DNA from: an uncultured Erysipelotrichaceae bacterium
Lineage (GTDB): Bacteria; Bacillota_I; Bacilli_A; RFN20; CAG-826
NCBI GenBank assembly: GCA_900321535.1
Contig: ONWJ01000001.1
Coordinates: 1-6,145, forward strand
Length of the DNA: 6,145 nt
Direction of reading: 5' to 3'
Shown here: piece by piece, positions 1 through 6,144 of the stretch
How positions within the stretch are numbered: position 1 is the stretch's first letter
Layout of the letters: the number at the start of each line of letters is the position of its first letter
The notes under the pieces: model-generated
What the model saw: the letters and a program-made list of their open reading frames with translations, nothing else
Database searches by the model: none
What the model was told of the DNA's origin: nothing
Made by a program: the position numbers and the translations under genes

Positions 1-269
1 AAGCCGCTCGCCCAGGCACCGGTATCGTCGCCGGTGGTGCGGTCCGCGCCATCCTCGAGCTTGCTGGCATCAAGAACGTCGTTTCCAAAGTCTATGGCTC
101 TACTGCCCCGATCAACGTCTTACGCGCCACTGACAATGGTCTTCTCGGCTTAAAGAATTACGAGAAGGTCATGGTCCTCCGCGGCAAGAAGACCGAGGAA
201 GAGCTCAAAGCCAAGAAAGCTGCCGAGCGTGCCAAACGCCGCGAGGAAGCTGCGAAAGGAGATAAATAA
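1..269 (+). CDS. rpsE: 30S ribosomal protein S5, C-terminal part (5' end outside window)
   Basis: S5 is a small-subunit protein near the mRNA entry region that helps maintain decoding accuracy and assists 30S assembly. The visible 88 codons read in frame from base 3 to a TAA at 267-269. They contain the S5 C-terminal domain signature: [20 protein letters not shown], then [13 protein letters not shown] and NGL. The protein ends in a charged Lys/Glu/Arg-rich tail (around [20 protein letters not shown]) that is probably helical and somewhat longer than the E. coli end. The N-terminal double-stranded RNA-binding domain lies upstream of the window, so start and full length are unknown. The ribosome binding site of the next gene lies inside its last codons, and rplO begins 2 bases after the stop, where rpmD would normally sit. 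Identification is firm; the 5' truncation is only due to the window edge. Confidence 0.97.
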   Translation, partial: AARPGTGIVAGGAVRAILELAGIKNVVSKVYGSTAPINVLRATDNGLLGLKNYEKVMVLRGKKTEEELKAKKAAERAKRREEAAKGDK

Positions 270-271
270 TC

Positions 272-724
272 ATGTCCTCCCTTCACGATTTACATAACAT
301 CGAAGGAGCCCGTCAGGATTCCTTCCGCAAGGGCAGGGGACGCGGATCTGGCAATGGCAAGACCGCCGGCAAAGGCCAGAAAGGCCAAGGCGCTCATAGC
401 CACACCAAATCCAACGGCTACGAAGGTGGCCAGACCCCAATCGCTCGCCGTCTTCCAAAGTTCGGCGTCCGCAAAACCCACAAGAATCGCCCAACCGTTT
501 ATGCGACTGTCAATCTTTCTGTCTTAGATCGCTTCGATAATGGCGCCACCGTCAACGCGGCGGTCCTCCTTGAGAAGAAGATCCTCAAGAAAGAATTCGA
601 CGGCATCAAGGTCCTCGGAAACGGCAAGCTCACCAAGAAGCTCGTCGTCGAAGCCAAGGCCTTCAGTGCCTCCGCCAAAGCGGCGATTGAAGCTGCTGGC
701 GGCGAAGCAAAGGTGATCGAATAA
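272..724 (+). CDS. rplO: 50S ribosomal protein L15
   Basis: L15 binds 23S rRNA and is a late-assembly protein of the large subunit. The 150-residue product is close to the usual length (about 145). The N-terminal half is the expected basic, glycine-rich extended tail: GRGRGSGNGKTAGKGQKGQG at 21-40, then GYEGGQTPIARRLPKFG at 49-65. The C-terminal globular part shows VNLSVLDRF (80-88), IKVLGNGKL (112-120) and FSASAKAAIEAAGG (131-144). Between 40 and 49 the usual Arg/Gly stretch is replaced by a His/Ser/Thr/Asn-containing one (AHSHTKSN), a modest divergence. The ATG is supported by AAAGGAGA at 255-262, about 10 bases upstream and inside the end of rpsE. The TAA shares its last base with the secY ATG, which implies translational coupling. 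Confidence 0.97.
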   Translation: MSSLHDLHNIEGARQDSFRKGRGRGSGNGKTAGKGQKGQGAHSHTKSNGYEGGQTPIARRLPKFGVRKTHKNRPTVYATVNLSVLDRFDNGATVNAAVLLEKKILKKEFDGIKVLGNGKLTKKLVVEAKAFSASAKAAIEAAGGEAKVIE

Positions 725-726
725 TG
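709..726 (+). promoter_or_regulatory. secY ribosome binding site and TAATG stop-start overlap
   Basis: AAAGGTGA (709-716) lies inside rplO about 7 bases before the secY ATG at 724-726. The rplO stop (TAA, 722-724) shares its last A with that ATG. The weaker Shine-Dalgarno core (AGGTG, not AGGAG) together with the overlap suggests that ribosomes finishing L15 re-initiate on secY. Confidence 0.75.
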
Positions 727-2082
727 CATAAACTGGCTTCGATCTTCAAAAACAAGGAAATTGTCGGTCGTATCTTCTTTACGATCATGATTCTCTTTGT
801 CATTCGAATCGGGGCGGCTATTACGGTTCCTGGAGTTAAGCCGTTAGAAGAGCTCAATAACGCCATGAATTCGGGCAATGCTCTCGCTATGATGAACTTG
901 CTCGGCGGCGGTGCGCTTCAAAACTTCTCGGTCTTTGCCTTGGGTGTCTCCCCATACATTACCGCCCAAATCATCGTCCAATTGTTATCGAAAGATGTGC
1001 TTCCTGCATTGACTGAACTGTCTAAGCAAGGCCAATACGGCAGGAAGAAGATTGAGATGGCAACCCGTTACCTCACCTTGCTTCTTGGCGCGGTGCAGGC
1101 ATATGGCATCATCCGCACAATGCAGAATTCGAGTTACATTGAACTGACATTGGCGGACAACTTCTGGACTTACGTTTACATTGTCACCGTCGTTCTCGCC
1201 GGCGCCATGCTCACCATGTGGCTTGGCGACCAAATCACGGAGAAAGGCCTTGGCAACGGCATCTCGGTCATCATCTTTGCCGGATGCGTACGTTCCATCC
1301 CAATGCAGATTTCCACTGCATGGAGCAAATGGATCGTCTACAACCAAGATCACGGTTCTACCGCGATCATCCGCGGATCGTTCCAATTCGCCCTCTACAT
1401 CTTGGCTCTGGTTGCCATCGTCTCTGGCGTTGTCTTCTTCGAGCTTGCGAAACGCAAAATCCCGGTACAGCATGCTGGCAAAGGCGGGCAAAACGCCTCC
1501 TTGGCGAAAGCCTCCTTCTTGCCGATTAAAGTCAACTCTGCCGGTGTTATCCCCGTCATCTTCGCCTCCTCCATCCTCATGGCGCCATCGGTCATCGCGA
1601 GTTTCATCTCCGCCGATGCGGCCAATGCCCAGTGGCTTAAGATATTCTCCTATTCGGAGCTGTATTGGATGCCAGGGGTCAATGGATCGAGCTGGGCGAT
1701 GCCTTGGGGCCTCCTCATCTATCTCACCTTGATCATCCTCTTCGCCTTCTTCTATGCGGAGATGCAGATCGATCCCGAACAGCTTGCGGATAACTTCCAA
1801 AAGAACGGTTCGTATATTCCTGGCGTTCGTCCAGGCAAGGAGACCCAGCGTTATGTCTCCAAAGTCCTCAATCGCGTCACCTGCATCGGCGCCATCGCGC
1901 TTGCGGTCATCTCGGCCTTGCCCGTCGTCTTAGTACTCTCTGGCATCTTCGGGAATGATTCCTCGCTCGCTTTAGGCGGAACCGGCATGATCATTATGGT
2001 CGGCGTCGCGATCGAGTTGAATTCTCAGATCGATGGCTTGCTCGCTGGCAAGTCCTTCGAAGAAGTCAAAGGAGGCATCTGA
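724..2082 (+). CDS. secY: Protein translocase subunit SecY
   Basis: SecY is the channel-forming membrane subunit of the Sec translocase (with SecE/SecG), through which SecA or the ribosome passes unfolded exported and membrane proteins. The 452-residue protein has the family layout of about ten hydrophobic segments, roughly at 15-36, 68-88, 116-132, 148-168, 178-196, 221-240, 272-297, 328-345, 386-407 and 415-431. Clear signatures are GALQNFSVFALGVSPYITAQ (63-82, plug/second segment), WLGDQITEKGLGNGIS (166-181), the cytosolic loop KRKIPVQHAGK (243-253) and the SecA/ribosome-contacting loop DPEQLADNFQKNGSYIPGVRPG (350-371). The usual IPVQYAKR reads IPVQHAGK here, and the C-terminus ends in SFEEVKGGI. 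The ATG overlaps the rplO stop (TAATG) and is preceded by AAAGGTGA at 709-716. It ends in TGA, 2 bases before adk. Being in the spc operon makes it the housekeeping SecY, not an accessory SecY2. Confidence 0.98.
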   Translation: MHKLASIFKNKEIVGRIFFTIMILFVIRIGAAITVPGVKPLEELNNAMNSGNALAMMNLLGGGALQNFSVFALGVSPYITAQIIVQLLSKDVLPALTELSKQGQYGRKKIEMATRYLTLLLGAVQAYGIIRTMQNSSYIELTLADNFWTYVYIVTVVLAGAMLTMWLGDQITEKGLGNGISVIIFAGCVRSIPMQISTAWSKWIVYNQDHGSTAIIRGSFQFALYILALVAIVSGVVFFELAKRKIPVQHAGKGGQNASLAKASFLPIKVNSAGVIPVIFASSILMAPSVIASFISADAANAQWLKIFSYSELYWMPGVNGSSWAMPWGLLIYLTLIILFAFFYAEMQIDPEQLADNFQKNGSYIPGVRPGKETQRYVSKVLNRVTCIGAIALAVISALPVVLVLSGIFGNDSSLALGGTGMIIMVGVAIELNSQIDGLLAGKSFEEVKGGI

Positions 2083-2084
2083 TC

Positions 2085-2738
2085 ATGCTCAACATCATCC
2101 TCATGGGCCCGCCAGGAGCTGGCAAGGGCACCATCGCCAAGAAGATCGTCGACGCATTCGAGTTGCCTCATATCTCCACCGGAGACATGTTCCGCGAGGC
2201 CATTTCGCAAGGAACCCCACTCGGGCTCCAAGCCAAGGCCATCATCGAAGCCGGCAACCTCGTCCCCGATGAATTGACCATCGAATTGGTCAAGGAGCGT
2301 CTTCTCAAAGATGACTGCGCGTCTGGCTATCTCCTTGATGGCTTCCCACGCACCATCCCACAGGCCGAAGCACTCAAAGCGCTTGGCCCAAGCATCGGAC
2401 GCCCCGTCAACCTCGTCGTCGACATCACTGTCCCTGATGAGGAACTCCTCTCCCGTATCGCCGGGCGCAGGGTTTGCCCCAAATGCGGCGCTTCCTTCCA
2501 CGTGGTCAATATGAAACCACGTCTAGATGGCATCTGCGACCGCTGCGGATCGACCCTGATTCAACGCAAAGACGATAACGCGGATTCCTTCAAGGTCCGT
2601 TTGGAGAACTACTACAAATCCACTCAGCCGCTTGTGGACTTCTACAAGGCTGAGGGTCTCTACCACCATTTCGATGGCATGGTAGGGCACATTGCTCTAT
2701 TTGAAGAAGTTTCCAAGCTTCTAAAGGAGAGCAAGTAA
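2085..2738 (+). CDS. adk: Adenylate kinase
   Basis: This cytosolic enzyme interconverts ATP + AMP and 2 ADP and balances adenine nucleotides. The 217-residue product is a long-form bacterial adenylate kinase. The P-loop is GPPGAGKGT (8-16, with Lys14). The AMP-binding region has STGDMFR (31-37). DGFPRT (85-90) and the arginine-rich catalytic segments GRR (127-129) and RKDDNADSFKVRLENY (161-176) follow. The LID domain carries four cysteines, C131-x2-C134 and C151-x2-C154, a pattern known to bind structural zinc in Gram-positive enzymes; zinc here is inferred. The ATG has a strong AAAGGAGG at 2068-2075, inside the end of secY, with 9 bases of spacing. The position between secY and map is the classic Bacillota arrangement. 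Nothing essential is missing. Confidence 0.98.
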   Translation: MLNIILMGPPGAGKGTIAKKIVDAFELPHISTGDMFREAISQGTPLGLQAKAIIEAGNLVPDELTIELVKERLLKDDCASGYLLDGFPRTIPQAEALKALGPSIGRPVNLVVDITVPDEELLSRIAGRRVCPKCGASFHVVNMKPRLDGICDRCGSTLIQRKDDNADSFKVRLENYYKSTQPLVDFYKAEGLYHHFDGMVGHIALFEEVSKLLKESK

Positions 2739-2740
2739 CT

Positions 2741-3490
2741 ATGATCATTCTCAAGTCACCACGCGAGGTCGGTCTCATCCAAGAGGCCGGCCGCGTGGTT
2801 GCCTTGGCGTTTGAGAAGGTGGAACCCTTGATTCAACCAGGGGTCTCTACCCAAACCCTCAACGACTTCATCGATCAGCTCTTCCGCGACAATGGGGCGA
2901 TCTCCGCAGAACTCAATTACTGCGGCTATCCCGCCTCCATCTGCGCCTCCGTCAACGAAGTCATCTTGCATGGGATTCCCTCACCGAAGAAGATTCTTCG
3001 GGATGGGGACATCGTCACCATCGACATCGTGGCTAAGAAAAACGGCTACTGCGCAGACGCGGCCAGAACCTTCCCAGTGGGAATTTGTTCTCAAAGAGCG
3101 TTGAAAATGATTGAAATCGCAAAGGAATCCTTCGATAATGCTGTGTCCCTGGTAAAACCAGGGATCCACTTAGGGGATATCTCTGCCGCAATCGAAGCTA
3201 CAGCGAAGAGCCATGGCTGCTCCGTCGCCCGGGAATATACCGGTCACGGCATTGGCAGAACCATGCATGAAGATCCGATGATTCCTTGCTATGGCGTACC
3301 CGGCACAGGACCAATCCTGCGCAAGGGCATGACCATCTGCATCGAACCGATGATCCTTGAGCATAACGCAGCCGTGCGTGTCCTCAAGGACGGCTGGACC
3401 GTCGTTTCCAAAGACGGCGGGCTCACCAGCCATTACGAAAACACCATCGTCGTCACGGATGATGGCTATGAGATTCTCACCAAACTGTAA
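2741..3490 (+). CDS. map: Methionine aminopeptidase, type I
   Basis: This metalloenzyme removes the initiator methionine from nascent proteins with a small second residue, after deformylation. The 249-residue length matches short type Ia enzymes without an N-terminal zinc-finger extension. All expected active-site residues can be placed by family alignment: substrate-binding His77 in [11 protein letters not shown], and metal ligands Asp95 (VTIDIV), Asp106 (YCADAARTF), His169 ([12 protein letters not shown]), Glu202 (IEPM) and Glu233 (HYENT). A second conserved His is at 176. The motif usually reading YHGFP or YNGFP is YCGYP here (60-64), a mild substitution near the pocket. AAAGGAG at 2723-2729, within the last adk codons, supports the ATG, which lies 2 bases after the adk stop. 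The infA ribosome binding site overlaps its TAA. Confidence 0.98.
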   Translation: MIILKSPREVGLIQEAGRVVALAFEKVEPLIQPGVSTQTLNDFIDQLFRDNGAISAELNYCGYPASICASVNEVILHGIPSPKKILRDGDIVTIDIVAKKNGYCADAARTFPVGICSQRALKMIEIAKESFDNAVSLVKPGIHLGDISAAIEATAKSHGCSVAREYTGHGIGRTMHEDPMIPCYGVPGTGPILRKGMTICIEPMILEHNAAVRVLKDGWTVVSKDGGLTSHYENTIVVTDDGYEILTKL

Positions 3491-3495
3491 AGGAG
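3489..3495 (+). promoter_or_regulatory. infA ribosome binding site over the map stop codon
   Basis: AAAGGAG overlaps the map TAA (3488-3490) and sits 5 bases before the ATG at 3501. It decides the infA start in favour of 3501 over in-frame starts further upstream inside map. Confidence 0.85.
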
Positions 3496-3500
3496 AAAGC

Positions 3501-3722
3501 ATGAGCAAAGAAGATTGCATCGAAGTGGAGGCTACGGTATTGGAATGTCTCCCCAATGCCAACTTCAAGGTGAAGTTAGCCAATGGAGCAGTGGTCCAGG
3601 CCACCGTTTCCGGGAAAATACGAATGAACTACATTCGCATCTTGCCGGGTGATAGAGTCACTGTCCAGTTCTCACCTTATGACTTAACACGGGGCCGCAT
3701 AACCTTCCGTTATCGCAACTGA
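3501..3722 (+). CDS. infA: Translation initiation factor IF-1
   Basis: IF-1 binds the A site of the 30S subunit and, with IF-2 and IF-3, directs initiator tRNA selection. The 73-residue product is a single OB-fold domain of standard length (E. coli has 72). Recognisable segments are [29 protein letters not shown] (15-30), [19 protein letters not shown] (37-55) and the terminal [16 protein letters not shown] (58-73). The frame stays open upstream through map, but the start at 3501 is chosen because it gives the family-length protein beginning MSKED and follows AAAGGAG at 3489-3495 with 5 bases of spacing. A longer product would add residues unrelated to IF-1. It ends in TGA, followed by a 41-base gap before rpmJ. 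Position 11 is Ala where most relatives have Gly, a minor difference. Confidence 0.97.
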   Translation: MSKEDCIEVEATVLECLPNANFKVKLANGAVVQATVSGKIRMNYIRILPGDRVTVQFSPYDLTRGRITFRYRN

Positions 3723-3742
3723 AGTAAAAGGACAAGCGAACA

Positions 3743-3754
3743 CCTAATTAGGAG
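3743..3754 (+). promoter_or_regulatory. rpmJ ribosome binding site within a 10-base palindrome
   Basis: CCTAATTAGG (3743-3752) is a perfect palindrome whose right half overlaps the Shine-Dalgarno TTAGGAG (3748-3754) of rpmJ. As an RNA hairpin it could form only about 3 pairs around AATT, so a regulatory effect is uncertain. The rest of the 41-base infA-rpmJ gap shows nothing recognisable. Confidence 0.4.
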
Positions 3755-3763
3755 CAAAAGCAC

Positions 3764-3877
3764 ATGAAAGTAAGACCATCTGTCAAACCGATTTGCGATA
3801 AGTGCCGCGTCATCCGCAGGCATGGCAAAGTCATGGTTATTTGCCCCAACCCAAAGCACAAGCAGCGCCAGGGTTGA
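3764..3877 (+). CDS. rpmJ: 50S ribosomal protein L36, zinc-binding (C+) form
   Basis: L36 is the smallest large-subunit protein and binds 23S rRNA through a zinc ribbon. The ATG at 3764 opens 37 codons ending in TGA at 3875-3877, exactly the canonical length. The protein begins [19 protein letters not shown] and ends in a basic tail with NPKHKQRQG. The zinc ligands of the C+ type are all present: Cys11, Cys14, Cys27 and His32 (C-x2-C-x12-C-x4-H). This is the zinc-requiring form, as opposed to the zinc-independent paralogue some bacteria induce during zinc starvation; whether such a paralogue exists elsewhere cannot be judged here. TTAGGAG at 3748-3754 gives 9 bases of spacing. The place between infA and rpsM is the standard one. 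Confidence 0.97.
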   Translation: MKVRPSVKPICDKCRVIRRHGKVMVICPNPKHKQRQG

Positions 3878-3902
3878 TCGGCAAGAAAGGAATTAGAACA
3901 AT

Positions 3903-4277
3903 ATGGCACGTATTGTCGGGGTTGATATCCCTAACGAAAAGCGCATCGTCGTCTCTCTCACCTACATCTATGGCATCGGAGATACGACCGCTGCGAAAAT
4001 CTGCGCTGATGCCGGCGTCGACGTTGACATCCGCACCAAAAACCTCACCGATGAGCAATTGACCGCTCTCCGCGCCGAGGTTGCCAAATACCACACCGAA
4101 GGCGATCTTCGCCGTGAAGTCGCGCTGAACATCAAGCGCCTCACCGAAATCGGTTGCTACCGTGGCGTACGCCACAAAAAAGGCCTTCCTGTCCGTGGCC
4201 AACGTACCCGCACCAATGCCCGTACGCGCAAAGGTAAGAGAAAGACCATCGCCAACAAGAAGCAGGCGACCAAGTAA
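3903..4277 (+). CDS. rpsM: 30S ribosomal protein S13
   Basis: S13 sits in the head of the small subunit, contacts the large subunit through intersubunit bridges and touches P-site tRNA with its basic C-terminal tail. The 124-residue protein is of normal length. It begins [26 protein letters not shown], with the helix-hairpin-helix-like GIG turn at 24-26. The conserved block [20 protein letters not shown] runs from 86 to 105, followed by [10 protein letters not shown], and it ends in a lysine-rich tail. The ATG is preceded by AAAGGA at 3886-3891 with about 11 bases of spacing. It is the first gene of the alpha-operon section and is followed 19 bases later by rpsK, with no rpsD nearby. Confidence 0.98.
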   Translation: MARIVGVDIPNEKRIVVSLTYIYGIGDTTAAKICADAGVDVDIRTKNLTDEQLTALRAEVAKYHTEGDLRREVALNIKRLTEIGCYRGVRHKKGLPVRGQRTRTNARTRKGKRKTIANKKQATK

Positions 4278-4280
4278 TTA

Positions 4281-4285
4281 GGAGG
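4281..4285 (+). promoter_or_regulatory. rpsK ribosome binding site with long spacing
   Basis: GGAGG stands 11 bases before the ATG at 4297. This is at the long end of the usual range, but no other in-frame start is closer, and the S11 N-terminus is as expected from 4297. Confidence 0.75.
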
Positions 4286-4296
4286 AACGATCATTT

Positions 4297-4692
4297 ATGG
4301 CACAAAAGAAATCCACGACTGCCCGCAAAAAGAAGATCAAACGCTCCTTTACCAAAGGCGTCGCCCATGTCCACGCGACCTTCAACAACACCATCATCAC
4401 CATCACCGATGTTTCCGGCAACGTCATCGCCTGGAGCTCTGCCGGTGCCCTTGGCTACAAAGGTGCGAAGAAATCCACCCCATTTGCAGCCCAGCTCGCC
4501 GCCGAAGCCGCTGGCAAGACCGCATTTGATCAAGGTCTCCGCCAGGTCGATGTCGAAGTCAAAGGCCCAGGTGCTGGCCGCGAATCCGCGGTCCGCGCGT
4601 TGACCACCGTCGGTCTGCAAGTCCTCTCCATCGAAGACACGACACCCGTTCCACATAACGGATGCCGCCCACCAAAGCGTCCAAGGGGCTAG
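4297..4692 (+). CDS. rpsK: 30S ribosomal protein S11
   Basis: S11 lies on the platform of the small subunit and contacts 16S rRNA near the mRNA exit region and E site. At 131 residues it equals the usual Bacilli length. After a lysine-rich start (1-20), the signatures are [18 protein letters not shown] (21-38), [20 protein letters not shown] (44-63), [14 protein letters not shown] (89-102) and the terminal [15 protein letters not shown] (117-131). Asn121-Gly122 is the conserved pair that is a known isoaspartate site in E. coli S11; modification here is not shown. GGAGG at 4281-4285 is 11 bases from the ATG, a little long but without a better start. It ends in TAG, the only TAG stop in the window, followed by a 46-base gap before rpoA. 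Confidence 0.98.
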   Translation: MAQKKSTTARKKKIKRSFTKGVAHVHATFNNTIITITDVSGNVIAWSSAGALGYKGAKKSTPFAAQLAAEAAGKTAFDQGLRQVDVEVKGPGAGRESAVRALTTVGLQVLSIEDTTPVPHNGCRPPKRPRG

Positions 4693-4738
4693 TTCCTCTA
4701 CACCGCTATTTCGTTGCAGCTAAATAAGGAGGAATGTT
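4693..4738 (+). promoter_or_regulatory. rpsK-rpoA gap with rpoA ribosome binding site and matching anti-Shine-Dalgarno
   Basis: AGGAGG (4727-4732) is a strong rpoA ribosome binding site, 6 bases from the ATG. TTCCTC (4693-4698), immediately after the rpsK TAG, is an exact reverse complement of GAGGAA (4729-4734), allowing a 6-pair stem (plus flanking G-U pairs) over a loop of about 30 bases. Such a stem would mask the site unless a ribosome terminating rpsK keeps the left arm single-stranded. The pairing is seen in the sequence; the function is inferred. Confidence 0.4.
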
Positions 4739-5737
4739 ATGGCCAAAAACGAAAAGGTCGAAGAAATGGTTTTACCAAAGCCATTCGAACCATTTAAAGT
4801 CGAAATCGTCACTGAAGATGAATCTGAGAATTATGGCAAGTTCGTCGTCAAGCCATTAGAAAGAGGATTCGGAATCACCTTGGGCAATGCCCTTCGCCGC
4901 GTGCTTCTCTCCGCCCTTCCAGGCGCCAGTGTCGTCGCGGTTCAGATCGAAGGCGCTCGTCATGAATTCACCGCCCTCAAAGGCGTGGAAGAAGACGTCA
5001 CCGCGATCATCCTGAACCTCAAAGACCTCATCTTGAAAATCGATGATGAGTCCACTGAACTCAAACGCATCTCCGTCGATGTCAAAGGCCCAGCCGTCAT
5101 CAAAGCCGGCGACCTTGACCTCCCAGCCTTCGTCGAAGTGGTCAACAAAGACCTCGAGATCGCCCATCTCAATGCAGATGGCCACCTCGAAATGACCATC
5201 TATGTCGGAAACGGCAGGGGATATGTCGCCGCCGATGTGAACAAAACCCTTCGCAAAATCGACACCGTCGGAGTCATCGTCACCGATTCCAATTACTCCC
5301 CGGTCGTCAAAGTCTCTTATAACGTCGAGCCGACCCGTGTTGAGCACGATCCAAACTTTGATAAGCTCACCTTAGAGGTCACCACCGACGGTTCGGTCGT
5401 CCCACATGAAGCAGTGGCCCTTGCCGCCCAACTTCTCGTGGCCCACTTCAAGAACTTCGTCAACCTCGAAGCCGATGTCGCTGGATATCGTCTTGTCAAA
5501 GAAGAGACCAAGGTCGAAGAAAACCGTTACACGAACATGCTCATCGAAGAACTCGATCTCAGCGTTCGTAGCAACAACTGCCTCAAGCGCGCTGGCATCA
5601 CCACCGTCTTAGAGCTCACCCAAAAGAGCGAAGACGAGATGATGAAAGTCCGCAACTTGGGCAAGAAATCACTCAAGGAAGTCAAGGAGAAACTCGCCGG
5701 TATCGGCCTCCACTTCCGTGACTATGTAGGAGAATAA
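4739..5737 (+). CDS. rpoA: DNA-directed RNA polymerase subunit alpha
   Basis: The alpha dimer is the assembly platform for beta and beta', and its C-terminal domain binds UP elements and activators. The 332-residue protein is complete and somewhat longer than the B. subtilis subunit (about 314), partly because of a roughly 12-residue charged N-terminal lead. The N-terminal domain (about 20-245) shows GKFVVKPLERGFGITLGNAL (33-52), the dimer-interface Arg53-Arg54 with VLLSALPGA, HEFTALKGVEEDV (75-87) and GRGYVAADVNK (159-169). The C-terminal domain (about 265-325) has LDLSVRSNNCLKRAG (272-286), where Arg277 corresponds to the DNA-contacting Arg265 of E. coli, and MMKVRNLGKKSLKEVKEKL (311-329). 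AGGAGG at 4727-4732, 6 bases before the ATG, fixes the start. It is 46 bases after rpsK and 5 bases before rplQ. Confidence 0.98.
   Translation: MAKNEKVEEMVLPKPFEPFKVEIVTEDESENYGKFVVKPLERGFGITLGNALRRVLLSALPGASVVAVQIEGARHEFTALKGVEEDVTAIILNLKDLILKIDDESTELKRISVDVKGPAVIKAGDLDLPAFVEVVNKDLEIAHLNADGHLEMTIYVGNGRGYVAADVNKTLRKIDTVGVIVTDSNYSPVVKVSYNVEPTRVEHDPNFDKLTLEVTTDGSVVPHEAVALAAQLLVAHFKNFVNLEADVAGYRLVKEETKVEENRYTNMLIEELDLSVRSNNCLKRAGITTVLELTQKSEDEMMKVRNLGKKSLKEVKEKLAGIGLHFRDYVGE
5728..5732 (+). promoter_or_regulatory. rplQ ribosome binding site inside rpoA
   Basis: AGGAG lies within the last codons of rpoA, 10 bases before the ATG at 5743. It is the main support for the upstream ATG over the GTG at 5785 that would give an L17 of usual length. 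Confidence 0.8.
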
Positions 5738-5742
5738 CAACA

Positions 5743-6144
5743 ATGGCAGCACAAGGAAGAAAAAACGTCCACGGCAAAGCCGGTGTGCGCTTCAAAGCTG
5801 GTTATACCGCTTCGAAGAACAAATCGATGCTTCGCAATGTGGTCACTGACCTCATCCTCAATGGCGAAGTCAAGGTTACCTCTGGTGTCGTCGCCGAGCT
5901 CAAAAAGCTTGCCGATCACCTCGTCACCCTTGGCAAGCGTGGAGACCTCCACGCCCGTCGCCTTGCCGCGCAGGTCGTTCGCACCAATGTCGTCCGCAAA
6001 GACGGCCGCGATGCACTCGATGTCCTCTTCAATGACGTCGCAAAAGCCCAGGCCAATCGCAAAGGCGGCTACACCAAGTCCTATAAGCTTGGTCCACGCC
6101 GTGGCGACTGCGCCGAAGTCGTCTTAGTCCGCTTCGCTGACTAA
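5743..6144 (+). CDS. rplQ: 50S ribosomal protein L17 with N-terminal extension
   Basis: L17 binds 23S rRNA close to the peptide exit-tunnel rim. The 133-residue product has the conserved body: MLRNVVTDLILNGEVKVTSG (29-48), HLVTLGKRGDLHARRLAAQV (59-78), and NRKGGYTKSYKLGPRRGDCA (105-124). Most bacterial L17 proteins begin directly with a RKLGR-x-S-x-HR-x-AML-like segment and are about 115-127 long. Here that segment is KAGYTASKNKSML (18-30), preceded by about 14-16 extra Gly/Lys/His-containing residues. A GTG at 5785 (codon 15) would give a 119-residue, family-length protein, but it lacks a nearby ribosome binding site, whereas the ATG at 5743 follows AGGAG (5728-5732) by 10 bases, so the longer form is preferred. 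The TAA ends one base before the window ends, so a downstream terminator cannot be seen. Confidence 0.96.
   Translation: MAAQGRKNVHGKAGVRFKAGYTASKNKSMLRNVVTDLILNGEVKVTSGVVAELKKLADHLVTLGKRGDLHARRLAAQVVRTNVVRKDGRDALDVLFNDVAKAQANRKGGYTKSYKLGPRRGDCAEVVLVRFAD

Noticed and set aside
1181..1732. Alternative plus-strand frame of 183 codons inside secY
   Set aside because: Its Ser/Pro/Arg-rich low-complexity translation is typical of an out-of-frame reading of a hydrophobic gene, and it has no ribosome binding site of note.
985..1800. Long minus-strand open frame (271 codons) inside secY
   Set aside because: It lies wholly within the clearly recognised secY, its translation is highly charged and resembles no family I know, and C-ending codon bias in secY makes stop-free antisense frames likely.
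3357..3500. Extended infA start inside map, giving 121 codons
   Set aside because: The extra 48 residues do not look like IF-1 and overlap the conserved end of Map; the ATG at 3501 has its own ribosome binding site and gives the standard length.
3800..4062. Plus-strand open frame of 86 codons spanning rpmJ and the start of rpsM
   Set aside because: It is out of frame with two well-supported genes, crosses their gap and has no family resemblance.
4734..4736. ATG just upstream of and out of frame with the rpoA start
   Set aside because: It is only one base from the AGGAGG core, too close for initiation, and its frame closes after a few dozen codons without recognisable sequence.
4693..4738. 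Promoter in the rpsK-rpoA gap (TTGCAG near 4713, TAAATA near 4721)
   Set aside because: The two boxes are almost adjacent, with no 16-18 base spacer, so they cannot act as a -35/-10 pair; no other plausible pair is visible in the gap.
4856..5347. Minus-strand open frame (163 codons) inside rpoA
   Set aside because: Its acidic Asp/Gly-rich translation is the mirror of GTC/ATC/GAC-rich sense codons; no motif or ribosome binding site supports it.
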